Shown piece by piece: positions 47,101 through 61,125 of a stretch of DNA of 64,000 bases (positions within the stretch are counted from its first letter, which is position 1; each line of letters begins with the position of its first letter). The translations under genes were made by a program, and so were the position numbers. Below the pieces are notes generated by a model, which searched no databases, was not told the DNA's origin, and saw nothing but the letters and a program-made list of their open reading frames with translations. Source of the stretch: Casuarina equisetifolia (taxonomy: Eukaryota; Streptophyta; Magnoliopsida; Fagales; Casuarinaceae). Where the stretch lies: the NCBI GenBank assembly GCA_028551475.1, contig CM052357.1, forward strand, positions 10,525,931 through 10,589,930, written 5' to 3'.

Positions 47101-48792
47101 AATTTGTGGGTCGGGCAGAATCTCTGGCACCTGGTTTCTGGGTTGGAGTTCAATACGATGAACCATTGGGAAAACATGATGGCACGTAAGTCGGTCCTTA
47201 ATGCACATTTCTGGTTTTCCTGGATACTCAATTTTTCTTTTTTCTTTTTTTTTTAACATATTTTTTATATTTCTATTTTTCAGTTCAGATTGATGTGTGA
47301 TAGTATTTGTGGTGGGAGTTTATTTTGCTCAATGCATACCTGCTGCCAATTTGCCTACGTTTTAAATTTTAAATTTTAGGTGCCTCCCTATTTAGTAGAT
47401 TGTCATGCTATGTTGTTCGTTTTATTTAGTTAGAATTTCTCCTTGTCACATTGCAGGGTGAAAGGAGTACGTTACTTTGATTGCCCTCCCCTTCATGGTG
47501 CAATGGTTAGGCCAGACAAAGTAAAGGTTTGTATGAGAACTGCTCTTTTGATGCTTTACTTTTGGAGCTATTACATTGATGCTTTGCTTATCTATTAAGA
47601 TGTGGAGCATTTTACTGTGGGTGCATCCAGTGATGACCTGGAATAGAGCGGACTTGGTTTACCTCGATGAAAGTGAATTGACGCACTATTTGACTTTTCC
47701 TACATTCTTGACCTAAAACAAATGGCTCACAGGTCTTTGTCTTTGAGCGCTGCTGAATAAGTGCTGATCATATCATATCGATTAAGTGCTGATTAAAGTA
47801 TAATATTCATAGACTATTTATTCAGGAAATTTAAGTTAATTATTATCATTGAAGATCTTCCAACGCAATACCATACTGTAAAAAAATGTGATATAGCTAT
47901 CAAATACTTGTCCCAAGTTCTGTTGATTGGAAGAAAAGAAAGTTGTGCACTGCAAGCATGGCATAAGACAAGTGGCAATCATTGATGAGAAGTTAGTTCT
48001 TGGCCTCTTGAGGCTCTAACCTGTTGGACTAAATTCTATGAAGCTGTGGTTCTTCCCTGTCTCACTACTGAGCTGGTATCTTTTATTTGTATGAGACAGT
48101 CTGTAGATTCTTGGTCTTTTCAGGCTTAAATCTATTGTTAAGCCATGTTTTTCCTTGTCTCATTACTGAGCTGATATTTCCTATTTGTATTAGTCAGTCT
48201 GTCAGTTCTTGGTCTCTTTAGGCTCAAATCTGTTGATTTGATTCTGTTCATGCCTGGCGCTTCCTTCTTTCATTTGAAGTCACTAAACCAGCTTGACTTT
48301 GACTGACTATAAGTAACACTTCTAGGATATTGAGACTTAAGTCGCTAAACCAGCTATCATTTACTTAACATGAAACTGCCTTCGTACCAGTGACCTATTT
48401 GTGCCTCGTTCATTCCACATCCTCATATTTTAATCCATGTTTTTGGAGCTCATGCAAATATGGCAGAACAAACAAGAAAAATTTGAAATCTAAGTCTGTA
48501 TTAACAAATCGTGATGCAGCCACAGCTACTAGGTGCAAAGATTATCCCTCAAAAGCTTCTTCTGACAAATGCAGTTGTTTTACCGTTCTTTGTTGCTTTT
48601 TCCAGTTTGTGTGTGCAGAGTGCAATTGCTTTTCATTTTCTGAAAAGCTTAGTGGTGCAGTTCCTAAATCAGTCTCCCATTTCTATTCTTTCACTTTATT
48701 TCTTAATGGATGTTGATGTTGATACAAACCTAATGATGTTCCAGGTTGGTGACTATCCTGAGCAAGATCCCTTTGAGGTGGACGAAATATAA
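44198..48792 (+). CDS. TFCB: Tubulin-folding cofactor B, 8 exons, 242 aa
   Basis: Exons: 44,198-44,299; 44,376-44,527; 44,945-45,063; 45,925-45,986; 46,129-46,170; 47,052-47,185; 47,457-47,526; 48,745-48,792. The sum is 729 bp with phases kept. The protein works with cofactor E to handle alpha-tubulin during heterodimer assembly in the cytosol. It has an N-terminal ubiquitin-like domain (residues about 8-92, ending [10 protein letters not shown]), then a linker with [11 protein letters not shown], then a CAP-Gly domain (about 150-222): [48 protein letters not shown]. The CAP-Gly signature is GKHDG instead of the commoner GKNDG. The C-terminus DPFEVDEI ends in an acidic tail with a terminal Ile. 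Length fits Arabidopsis TFCB (about 243 aa). Confidence 0.96.
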
Positions 48793-49531
48793 GCCATTCA
48801 GGAACAGAGTAGTCCTTGGCGTCCAGTTTCTACCAATGTTTATTGGGATGAATTGAGACGGGGATTTCTTCATTTACGTTTGTTACAATTCCAACATCTT
48901 TGTATGAGGGGTTGGTGTGAACTTTTTGAAATGTAAAATATGAGGAAGTATTTTGTGTTCAACGACTACCATTGACTTGGATAACAAGAGCCGGGAGAAA
49001 ACAAGGAATGGCACTTACTGACCTTATTTGTTGCACCTTCTAATTCCGTTAATTTGCTGTGCTGGGAACCAGGCTCCTGATCCATTCAAGTTCCCGATTT
49101 CGTTATTCAAATATTTTCCCACATCATTCTAATTACATTTACCTGGACAAGGGTAGTTAAATTTGTTCCCATTTTCAAACGTAAATTTGATTAACTTCAA
49201 AGCCTAATGCATAAATGTTTACATCAAAGGTATGAAAAAATTTTAAAAATTGTCCCAGTTCCTTAAGCTGCTAAAAGTTTTGATACAACACTCGTAATTC
49301 CCTCATAGCAAAGCTCTGATGAACATACAAGGTTAGCACAAGATGTGGCTATCATAGTAACATAATTACATATGGAGTCCACTAACTTTCGTTTCTTGTC
49401 AGAGGTATTCACTTTCCCCGCACCTTCAGTTGCCCCCCCTGAGATAGGGAGTCGTATTACATTAAACATCACAAACACATTCTATAATCAACCAAAAGAG
49501 AAACTTCTTGCTTTACAAGGATTGATCTGAA
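48793..49531. other. Convergent 3' intergenic region of TFCB and CAP-D2
   Basis: The 3' ends of the two genes face each other across 739 bp. It holds both 3' UTRs and no gene; the open frame at 49,263-49,478 has no motif. Confidence 0.6.
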
Positions 49532-52500
49532 TCATTTCGTACTCTTTCTTCTACCTGCAAATTCAGTAATGAATTGGATAATGTGTCGAGCACATTGACA
49601 AAAACCGAGCATACCACAAGAAAATATTGGCCGCAGCTCTTACAATCATGGGCAAATTGATATATTGGAAACAATAATGTCTTACAACCAAGGGTGAGTG
49701 TAAGAAAAGGTGGAGGCGCGAAAGAGATAAAAATTTCTGAAGGAGAAAAATGTTAGAACTGAAACTTTTGTAAACCATGCTGTATTTTCTCTACCAAATG
49801 CGGAAGCAAACTATGATAGCTAGCTCAGTTTATTTAATAGCTCTCAGTTTCCCACTCTCCACCCTCTACTTCTGGGAAGAGAAAATTCCACTTGAGCAGA
49901 AGCTGGTTAGCCCAAAAACATAACTGAACAGTTTAACATTAATTTTAACCAACGCCAACGCTGTTACATCAATCCATTGTATTCATGTTAATTCATACGC
50001 TCAACTGTAGAGAAGTTTGCTTTAAGTTACTTGTTGTAGCTTATCTAAACAAAATCAGTAAGTTCAAGCACTAGAAAGGAAACACTCTTTTCGAATAGCT
50101 TCCATGATTACAGATATCTTTGCAGTACATAGAACATCAACAAATATGCACAGCGAGAGAGCGAATTTTAAGAATACCTTTTCGTTGACCTGATACTAAT
50201 TTTAGCGGATGAAGAAATATTGCACTTTTGATCTTTTATGCTGCTTTTGGAAGGCCCTGTAATAATAGCAGTCAATGCAGTAATGCATGGAAATAAGTAG
50301 TATAAAAAGATTCTTCGCCTGGATAAGCTACACACGCGTCAGAGATTAAACTACCTCTGCTGTAAACTTCTGGTGATTGAACTTCATTTTCAGCTGGCTC
50401 TGACTCCGTCAACTCACTGGAAGCACCAGAATATTCGTCTGACTCAACAAATTTAGGAACTGATGTATCGTTTATAGGCTGGGCCATCCCTTCGGTGGAT
50501 GCGTCAATGACTTCACCTTCTATTTCATCTATTGAAAACCCAAGGTTAGACGCCAGTTTGACCATTTCAATCACAATACTGGAACAAAATTTTTGAACTT
50601 AAGATTCAACACATTCTGCTGAATTCAATCCTTGAGAGGGACTTATCATTGCCTCAGGCTTGTATCCACCTTCAATTTATGTAAGTAATTAGTCAGTGAA
50701 ATTTGCTAGTTTTGTGACCAATGCTCTATGTTCTGGATTTGGAGATGCAGAGATGCCATTCTATTCATGCTTGTATAGCCAATATAGCGTTATGTTGTAC
50801 ATTATCACGCATTTCTGGAAGGAACATTTTTTCAATCAAAAGTATGATGTCACCTTAACTTTGTCTGTCATACTCCATCCAATCTTTAAGAAAAGTCTGT
50901 GATATTGTTTGAGATCGAAATGTAAAGAGGCAAGTTTTCAGGTCCAGTAAGTAGAAACTAGTTTAGTGGGGTTGTGCTCTTATCCTGTCAACTATTTCAA
51001 ACTCAATGAGAGTATTAACAAAAAATAAGGATTGTTATCGGAAAAAAGTCTGAAAAGGACACCTGTTATGCTCAACCAGAAAATAAAGGGAAAAAAGAAT
51101 CTAATAAACATCTTCTTAAATTAAAAGGAGTCAGACAAGTAGCTGTGATGCTTGAAAGTATATATGTATACTGTAACAAATATATTTCATGATAAAAAAA
51201 GGTTTGAATAACTCATAGACGTAAAGATTGTCATGGGAAAAGAATAGGTCGATATGTTCACCAAGTATAAGTCTCCCTAACAACGTCGTTTAGATCCTTT
51301 TAATTAGGCAAATGTGATTGAGGGGTAAGTTTTCCCAGTGATGTTATCTAAAGCTTCTTAGTAGAAGGCAGTAGTCAATTTTTCCAGTAATGCTATTTAA
51401 AACTTTTAAACTAAGAGGACTCTGAGAACCACGAAGAACAGATATCGAAGAGAATTTAGCATCAAAACATAACATGAGATAACTATGGTAACCTTCAGCA
51501 GTATCGGATTCTGCACTATCTTCATCAGTGTTCTTGGGAACTGCAAAAGCTTCCATGGTGCCAACTTTCTGATGATGAATTTGGGCATTTCTTGCAGTCT
51601 CTTCCTGTTCCTTCTTTTCCATATGAAATTTATTAAGTTTATCCTCAAACTCCTCAATGCATGATTTGAGTTCTGGTTTTGCAAACTTCTTAGCCTGCAG
51701 CAGCACTCCCCCCAAAACCAAACCACCCAAAAAGGAAAAAAAGGGGGAAATGGAAGTTAATACTCTTAGAAATGCATCTTAAATGCTTTAAATGAAGCAA
51801 GAGTAACAGATAATTTAATACCTTGTTTATTATATGCTTGAAGTGGTCCATCACAGAGTCCTCCACTAGGACATGTTCATAAGTCTTGAATGACTCCATG
51901 AGCTTTTTCATTCCTTTTTCAGTGAATGCCAGCTGAGAGAGGCAGTAAGAAATGTACTCCCACTGTGTGATATCTTCAGCAAAAGAAAATGGTTCTTAGC
52001 ATGTGAAAGTTACATCTGATCATCTATGAAAACCAAGTGAACTTATTTTCAAACTCATAATTTAGGACAACGGCTCTCAAAAAAATGTAGAATAAAATAC
52101 AAAGCGCCTGCCAGAAATTTGGAAATTAATAATCTAAGGTACAAGAGAGGAGCATCTCCCCATTTGACATGCATACTGCAGTAACATATAACAAAATGGT
52201 TCAACAAATCTGGTAGTGAGAAGCCTCTTGATCTTAAAAACAAGCGCACAATCTTATCCCGTCGATATAAGACTCAAATGGACATAGATAAAATCAAAAA
52301 AGTAGATTGGAAAACCATGCTTAAATTCTAGTTACAGCTTTAAACTATCTCACATGACTCAATGAAAACAGCAGGGTAATCCATACGGACAAATAACACT
52401 GTACACTGAAAACATCTGCTATAGAACCAACATATTAGTTTCTAAACAGCATAAATATAAATTTTAATTAGGAGACCACTAAATAAATTCAACAATAAAA

Positions 52501-55500
52501 GTGAACTAGATCCTACAACAATGCTGGAATCCTTTCCCAAATTTAAATGTCGTATTTTCCATTTTAGGATGATCAAAATATTTCTAAATTAGAAAGTACA
52601 AACATGTTTATGTTTAAGCTATTTTGGTTGTTTTCAGAAGAGGAAACAAGGTTCTCATTAAAAGTCATCTCCACCTAAAGGGTATTCTAGGAAGTTACTT
52701 GGACTTTCTAATTCTATCAATTCTGATGTTAGATGGAAGCCTCTACTTTGGGACTGAGGAACTACTATCTTGTTTTGGTTAAACATAACATAGCATCATC
52801 TTTTGACTGATAAGATTAGAGTGCTCTCACTTGGCAGTGTAAAATTAGAAGAAAATGAAAAGAACTGAAAGATTGCCTACCTGTGACTCCACTAAACCTA
52901 TTACAGAGCTTTTCAACAAGTGCTTCCATTTGTTTGTCCTGAAGCATTTCCAAGGATATTTGTCACCATTAAAAATAATGCTCGGCAATTCAAAGCACTT
53001 AACAATCTATACCTTCTTGATGGAACCAATTAAGAACTGCATGATGTTGCAGAAAGACCCTCTGTTCATATTCTGATTGGATAACTTTCCAAGTATATCG
53101 GGAAGTAAATTATATATTGGATTGCTTCCTGTTGGCATAACAGAGAAAGAAAGAAAAGAACAATGTTCATTTGGCAGGAAAAAAATGTGCTATGCAACAA
53201 CCAGTAGACCTTACTTGATGCATATCAAGATTTACCTTTCTTAGACAACTCATGAAAAAAAAGTTTAGCCAGATTTGAAATCCGTTCATCTTCATCTTCT
53301 AACCGTATAGTCATCTCATATATATACCCTTTTACCTGATAAAGTCAATAACTGCATCAGCCCATAGATCAAGAAAACAAAAATCAAATTACAAACAGGA
53401 AATACTCAGCCTCTCCCACCTTCATCATATCGTTCAATATGAGATGTGAAAGCACCAGTACAGCGTTCTTCCTAACAGAAACCGAAGGATCCCGTAACCG
53501 GGCATACATGTTCTCTGTCCATGGTTCCAACAGATTAGGAAACCGAACTGCCAAATCTCCAAGAGCTATAGTGCAATTGGAACGAACAATTTCTGAGGGT
53601 AGACTCTCCACAGCAGTGAAGAGAAGCTGGAGATTTGCATCACTGAAATTTCATCCACTAAAAGGTTAAGCATTATGTTGATTTGTTGAGGAGAGATAAA
53701 GAGAGAGAAGGAGAGAGCAAAAGATCTTACCAAAAATTGGCATCAATGATCATAAATCGACACAAAGCAAGCATTGCAGAAGCTTGTAGTTCTGGATTCT
53801 GAAAGAAAGTATACGTATTATCGATTTTGTAGAAGATTTTTCTGTGAAATATCGGTTAATACACTGGTGAAAACTTGTATGAAACAATGACAACCGCATA
53901 TGTATGACATTGTCCCCATAAACATGACATCAGTCCAAAAGCTTTCTGAAACACCATGAGTACATAATATTCTTATCACTTCAAAAACATCTAACTTAAA
54001 TGGCCGGATCATAAGCACAATTTCAACTATACGCTTATGGGAACTATCCTTCGTGGGGTTCAAGATTCAGAGAGTATTAAAGGGTCACCTTTTGCATCAG
54101 ATTGAAATTTCTACAAAGCTTTGACAAAAAAGGAGCACAATGTCCAATCAAGTTCTTCTCACTGGAAGCACCAGAAATAATTTCGTTTTCTGCTCTGTTG
54201 GATAGGGAATCGAGAATTGCATCTTCAGAAGCAGCAAGACCTAGTTCAGCACCGATACTGTTGTCCTGCAAGATATTTTTAAGTGACGGAATACTCATAT
54301 CAAACCACAAAATTAATGAACCTGAAACATGAAAAATAGATATTAAATAACCACTGAATATCTAAATATTTCAACTGGTAAGTAGGGAACCTTATCTCAC
54401 CTTAGCTGTATCAACCTGTACTGGGCCATTCTGTTCATCAGTATTTGTTTTCTCGTTCGCAACTTTTTGTTTCTCGATCTTTCGAGCGCATGATTCAATA
54501 TATAACAATTGGTTCATGGCAACACGACTGATGATAAATAAATATCTACTTAGTTTGGTCCCTTGAACTGTAGTAAGAATGCTGGCATTACCACAGTCAA
54601 TATCATTTTGCAACGAATCTCCTCCACTACAATTAAACACAGAACTAAGTGATTTTTTAACCAGATCAACAGCGAATGCTTCGGGAGTAGGATGCATTGC
54701 ATATACGGCAGCTATTGCCTCATCAGCAGCAGCATACCATATGTTTTCTGGAAGCCAAAAGCCAGTAATTAAGCTTTCTAGAATACTAAATACTCGACTA
54801 CCGTTAACTGACAGTAACTTTTTCTTGTCATCTTCTGACAGTCTTTGGATAGTAATGCATGCAGTTCTAGCAAGCAAAGGGTCCACTTTAGCCCAACGAC
54901 CAAAGCCAATATCAACAATGGCTTGTAGGTGAGAACTAAGAACCCCAGTGGATGATTTTGCCGCCATACAAAGGACAGATAAAGCACCACGACTATGCTC
55001 TGCTGTGGTTCCACTAACATTAAAGCAAAAGAAATCCCATAATGCTGATATCTGCAAAGACAATTATTCCATAGTCGAACTGCAATCTTTAAGTAACTTT
55101 TATAATGCATTTGATTATAAAAACTGCTAAAACATTCATAAAGAAGGAATGACCACAATCGTAATCAACAAGAGGGCTTTATGAACGCAAATTTCAAACT
55201 TCGATACGAAACATCCTCAATGATCATCATCAGATTCAATGATGATAACGAGATTGTACCAGAAAAAATAGATAATGTAATATTTAGCATATGCATGCAG
55301 CTTTGGTCAAGTGGCTTCTGATCTTCTATTAACCTAAGAAAGCAATAAAACCTTATTATTCTGATTGTAAACTGTGATATAAATGTTCTAAATTTAAAGG
55401 GAACAACAGCAAAATAGCAGAAAGTATACCTAGGTTTTATTTCGCTTGCTCATAGTTGTTTACGCTCCTTCAGTTACTATTTCTTTATAATAAAGCTATC

Positions 55501-58500
55501 TCAGTATTGGCGATAATAATGAGGATCGGCACGTAGTTCTCTTCTTTAAAGGTAACTCACTAATAAACCTACGAAAGAAGTACATTTCAAGAGGCTCAAA
55601 CAGTCACCATTTTCAGGAATTGTTGTGTCCGCTCTAGGAAGGCACGTAGTAATTTAAATAGAAGGCCCAGAACAAATTCGTACAAGATATCATTCAGAAA
55701 CGAAGGGAACTTACCGTGCTAGCAGATATATCACCTTTGGAAACCAAATTCCCAACGATGAATTCCAGAGCTGCCAAATCTCCTATATTTGAATTTATGG
55801 CAAGACTCAACAGATTTTTAGCAGTTTCTGCTGGGTTTTTTTTTATGTAAATTGTAATGAAGGCATTCTCCACAGCCTCGTAGATGGATTTATCCTGAGA
55901 AAATGCCTACAAAATAGAATATAGAGAATACAATTGATTTTACTGCTGATCACGAAAAATCAAAAGAGTAACTATCCACAACATATTTGAAAAGGGAAAC
56001 CCCCAAAAAAAAAAATTAAAACAGAAAATCATCTTGAAATAGAAACTCTTCAACTGTTTCCAGAACATGACCAAAATATAAGCTTACCAGAGGCAACATC
56101 TTACGGAGGCAGGTTTCTGCTCCATCAATTTGGAACTGTTTGCACCTCATGAGCAAGAGAATTGTGTTCTCAGCATCAGAGGCAGAGGATGAAGCCATTA
56201 ATTGAACAAGTGTTGGCATTGTGGCAGAGACGCACTTCGAAAACCTCACGCCTGACTCAAGAGATGCGACTAGTGCCCTCGTCTGCTCCAAGTTCCCAAT
56301 ATCGGGCACAGAACTATCCTTCTGAGGACTCCCTGCTTCCACATGAGCCAAACAACTGTCTGTCAAACTCTCTTCCGCCTCTCTGGCTGGAGTTTGAGTA
56401 CCTATTTTATGCACTTCACCATTTTCTTCAGAAGTGTCATTATCAGAAGGTAGGCCATCCAAAACGCTTTCTGAAGGCACTTCTGGTTCAAGCTCATTCA
56501 GCTTCTTCTTATACTGCTCCAAAGTTGCTTCGAACGAAGCTACTCGAAGCTGTGGGCCAAACGGGTTATGTTGTAACATCATGATAAGTAAATTTAACGC
56601 GGACTTTCTAACAATTGCACTCTTGTCCTCCAACCTTCCAGCTGCAACTTCGGCAACCTCATTCCACAAACCAATTGAAACACAATGCCCTTCACATAGT
56701 TCAGCCCAGACCTGAAGAACACGACTTCTAGTATAAGCTGAAACATCTCGGCATCGTTCAAGCAAAATTTCCAACATGGCTTGCTTTGTTCGTAGACGAG
56801 CGGATTGAGAACTCCCTTCACCCTCAATATCCTTAAATGCCTTTGCGACCAACTTTCCGAGAACCCCAACAAGAGCATTCCTTATCTTATAAGATTCCCC
56901 ACCGAAGTGCGGAACCAGGACACCGATGTTGGTTGAAACCAACTTTGGCAGCCGGTCAGTGAGTTCTGCAAGGAAACGCCCAATATTTTCAGCCCCAGCA
57001 GTGTCCTTGACATAGTCTTTTGGGTTGGTCCTTCCTATCTCCCTAATAAGGGAGCTGGCCAGGCTTCCATCAGCATACTTCCTCTCAGTACCCGAAACCG
57101 CATCAGCCATGTGGGTAACAACAAAATCATACTTGTGAATTAGGTGCATGATGGAAGCACAAGACTGTGCCATGTAGTGGTATTTTGTAGTGCATGCTCC
57201 AATTATACGACATAGAGCATCTTTGGTGTCGGAATCCTTTAGAAGAATTGCATTCTCAAACATAGTGAATGTGTTTCTACAGAAGAAAAACCATTATAGT
57301 TTAGCTTCCACTAAAAAGGGTTAAGATTGTAAACTAAAATTTCATATCGCTTATGCACTTACTTCACAATGAAAGACAAATAATTTTCATCGAGGTCTGG
57401 GGAACCAAAGAGCATTGGAAGGTTGATCTCTAGTGAATTAGCAATCAAATTGAGTATCCGACTTCTTTGAGGCTCCCAATTCCATGAGTTTATCAGCTTT
57501 TTCTTCCTTGTAGCTGTGGTTACCTAAGCCAAAAGACCTCTCCAAATGGGCGACAAAGTTTGCAATCTCACACCCAACATGGTATATACATGAGAACATT
57601 CAAATAGTAGAGAGGGAGAGAGAGAGAAAATACCTTCGGATTATTGTTGGAAACAGGGTTGGACTCCTCAGCAAGAACGACGTTTATCAGGAAAAATGAG
57701 TAAATTTTAAAAGCATTGCGATGTGAAGCAACCCGATCTAGCACTGGAGTTTCGTCATCCTGACTTTGAGAAGCCCGCGAGAGTGAATCAACATTTGGAA
57801 GGAGAACACTAAAGTTGGATCGAAGACTCTCTACGAGATTCAATTTACAAGAAGAAGGAAGACTAGCATAACTGCGAATCAACGAATAGACACGATCAAA
57901 GACATCTTGATCTTCAATGCAAAAGAGCTCCTTGTCGGAAAGATCAAAGGATACACCTATTTAACGAGATAAGGAGGAGGAAAAAAAAAAAAAAAGTTCA
58001 GTTGAGAAATCGTGTATTATCGATGGATCACAAATTTGACTTTAAAGTGCGGATAAAATTCAGCACGCAACATTGAAAGATAAACCACCCTGTTCTTGTA
58101 TGCACGCTTATAAATAACAATGACAAGCTAAACCTAAAAGAACCGACTGAATTATTCTTTCGTAGTTTCTCTTGAACCCCGACATCAAAGTACATAAAAA
58201 TTTCATTTCCTTGCATAAACTTGTATCATTCTAATAAGAAAACAAAGCAACCTAAGCGTTTCCCGAATTGGGGGAGAACTTAACTCTATAGCATATGCTC
58301 AGCCCGGATTAGTCTATATCTAATTATCTGTCTAGTTTTCAGTATAGATTCAGTTAAAAGCAAAGCACAACATACAAGAGGCTAGCATTTATACTGCTCA
58401 GTTCATACGAAACGATAATTCATCTAAGCAGGGGCAAAGCAGAGTAAATAATTCACTTATATCGAATTTTCCATTTTCCATTTGAGTTTCAAATTCATAT

Positions 58501-58905
58501 CTATTGTTCTCTTTTTAAACTCTCGCCTTTAACCGAGAATAATTTCAAATCTTTCCGTTTTCATAAGAAACCGAAAATAAAATAAATACGAAGGGGAACT
58601 CTCATGCCCCACTTAATCAGCAACGAAATGGGCGGACAATCTGTTCGAGTATGTTTTTCACCTGAATTTCCTTCGTTTTCCTTGTTTTGGCCTTTCTTGA
58701 AACCAGTCAAGATGTTTCAGAAAACATTCGTGGATTGCAGGGACAGTGTGTGAGATAGAGAGAGACACTGACCTTTGACGAATTCCTCGATCTCGGAGGG
58801 ATGAATCGTAGAAATGTCGATGGGATTTTGCGCATGGAGACGGTTGTCTTCGTGCTCTTCTTCTAGTGCCCTGAGATTCTGCGGAAAGAGGAAGTGAGGA
58901 GCCAT
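49532..58905 (-). CDS. CAP-D2: Condensin complex subunit 1 (CAP-D2), 17 exons, 1,338 aa
   Basis: Exons (high to low): 58,773-58,905; 57,634-57,956; 57,363-57,523; 56,088-57,276; 55,715-55,906; 54,401-55,051; 54,089-54,265; 53,731-53,798; 53,420-53,642; 53,236-53,335; 53,013-53,128; 52,881-52,938; 51,822-51,973; 51,493-51,694; 50,355-50,528; 50,178-50,256; 49,532-49,550. The sum is 4,017 bp with phases kept. CAP-D2 is the HEAT-repeat subunit of condensin I, loading it on mitotic chromosomes. HEAT-like helices run from about 150 to 1,170. The conserved Cnd1 block (about 965-1,115) has NCTIALGDLAVRFPNL, SVRKNAVLVLSHLILND and RISNLAKLFFHELSKKG. After a Lys/Glu-rich coiled stretch, the tail is acidic, then basic (RSTKRRKSTK), as expected for chromatin contact or nuclear import. 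The end rests on a 19-bp exon; an acceptor 4 bp earlier would stop right after RSTKR. Confidence 0.94.
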
Positions 58906-59003
58906 CGGAATAGAGAGAGAGAGGTTCTCTTTCGTTCTTTGTACCAGACTTTGAGATTGCAGGTGGCCTACAAAATTTCAAATGGAACACGAAATTTCGG
59001 CAA

Positions 59004-59011
59004 GCGGGAAA
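59004..59011 (-). promoter_or_regulatory. Canonical E2F site upstream of CAP-D2
   Basis: TTTCCCGC on the minus strand (GCGGGAAA on plus), 99-106 bp upstream of the CAP-D2 start codon. It matches the plant E2F/DP consensus TTTSSCGC. S/G2-phase expression of condensin genes makes a functional site plausible; this is inferred from position and sequence only. Confidence 0.65.
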
Positions 59012-61125
59012 CGTGTTCCTGTTTAGAGAAGATGGGCCGGGTCGGTCGACGAAAATGCCCCTGTATCTCCACCGTAATGCCAAGGCCTTGTGTTATATAT
59101 AATACATTAATGTTTTCGGGGGAACTTGTGTTAGGGGAGCTAAAATAAATACTGGTCTTTGTCGTTTCAAGTTTCACCATCTTAAAGGCCCTTATCTCCT
59201 CAAGACAGGACTTCTTAATGTAAGGTCCTACCGGCCATGTGGGCTGTCAAAGCCCAAGCCTAAACACAATGTCTTATGATGAAGAAGATGACTGATCTCA
59301 ATTTGTCAACTATGGATGATGATGAAGGGATTGTTATAAGGAAAATCATTCACTATTACAGATGTAACCTTAAGTAACGTGTCATGTAAGACAAGATCCA
59401 TTCATAATGATGATAGGGTTTCATGTGAAAATTGTCCACTCACACGAGTTTTATAATTGAAGTATCTGGTAAAGAAATTAAGCGTGGGACACATGAATTG
59501 GCAAATATGTTCAATTTTTTGTCAAAGTCAAAGTGTTCTTTTTGTCATGTAATTTGTCAGATTGTGTTTGTCATAATATTCATCATATTGTGTTAAAGTT
59601 ATCTAAAGTAACTTTTATAAAATGAGATGTAGTTGATTGTATTGTATAACGTGAAAGAAAATTATAATTAAGTTCTCTTATCTTGTTTACATTTTAACTC
59701 TTGAACTCATTGCCTTGCACCCTGCGAATCCCTCTTCCACTCAGAGCTTTGGTGTTTCATTTCCCAGAAGGACGAACATGAGGTGTCCCATAGTGACCCA
59801 CGTCGAGATGAAACTAGAAAAAGGCTCGACAGGGCCACCAGAGTGGTAGTTTGGGAGCAGGGAAAGATGGACGTTGGTCAAAGCTCCATCCCCCGAGAAA
59901 ATGACCAGGTTGAAGGCCACGAAAAGGCACCTGTCATGGAAACACCAAGGCTAATACAAGGAGAGAGAGGATCTACGGAAGGATTCATTGATTTGAAGTT
60001 GCCAGTGGGATTTTTCTTTGATGAAATCCATTATATGTCGTTTAACATTATTGCTGACGAGAAAAATGGTTGGTCAAGTGAGTAATTTACTTTTCTAGAG
60101 GCTTAACAAACAAGAGCATGAGATTAATGTTAGGCTTAATTTTTACTTGAGTACCACGTATGGTCAATGTTAAATTTTATCCTTTAACTTATAGTATAAA
60201 TTTGTACTATTCTTAGAGATACATAGGTCACTTTTCACAAAAAATGTAATCCTAAGTTCTTTTATTGAGACAGTACTTCTTATAGAAATAATGGATATTT
60301 GTCTCATTTAAGAAACTAATTTGCATTTGTGAATTTTTGATATAGTGAAAATGGACCACAAAAATGGTATATTTCTAACTATTTTTTTTTATTCATAATG
60401 AAAATGGTGTTTTAAATTTATCTACACAGATTTTAATTGTTTGTTTTCTTACAATTATACTATATAAAACCCAAAAAATAAGGAATGGTGAATAGTAGTG
60501 CCCATTACCAAATACAAATAAAAGCATATGCAATTTACTTGTATGAATGGCAGCCCCACGTTATTAAAGTATTGACTTGTTTATATATGAAAATTCTTTA
60601 TTTATTTATTTATTACAATTTGACTTTTAAAAATTAATTGAATCTTTTACTATAAAATCAAAATTTAACTGAAATATCTTTTTATATGAATTTTGGGAGA
60701 TTACTACCTGATTGATGGAAGTTCAAGACATTTTTCTTTCCAAAAGAAATCTCTTAAAGTCACTTCTCCTATCCTTGATTAAAAAAATAATATTTTCTAC
60801 AAATTATTTATCATGAATTTAAATGCTTTTTAAAGCCTTTCCTTTGCAATGGTCCAAATGATCAAAATGGCTTCTAGCAAAGGATATGGTGATTGGATGA
60901 GAAGGAATTAGGTTGAAATCATGAGAGACTTGCCTGGAAGGCTTAAGTTTACAACCAATTTTGGAATGAATTTTAGAAAACACTTGAGAATAGGATTGCT
61001 TTAAGGGAACCTGAAATCTCCAATTAATTACAATTGAATTTGTAATCCCCAAAGTTCTTGCTAATCCCTTTCTTCCCCTTATCTATACTACTTAATAGAA
61101 AAACTATTTGAATACAAGTAAAAAG
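59012..61125. other. Intergenic region, AT-rich
   Basis: No gene is supported. A 100-codon frame at 59,783-60,085 (MSHSDPRRDETRKRLDRA...) is hydrophilic and unassigned; it may be a transposon fragment. The rest (60,100-61,100) is very AT-rich with ATTT repeats near 60,600. Confidence 0.55.

Noticed and set aside
56162-56715. Plus-strand frames of 93-140 codons
   Set aside because: They are antisense shadows of CAP-D2 exon 4.
59783-60085. Possible 100-codon gene
   Set aside because: It has no recognised domain and no conserved splice signals, and is flanked by repeats. Kept only as a note in the intergenic entry.
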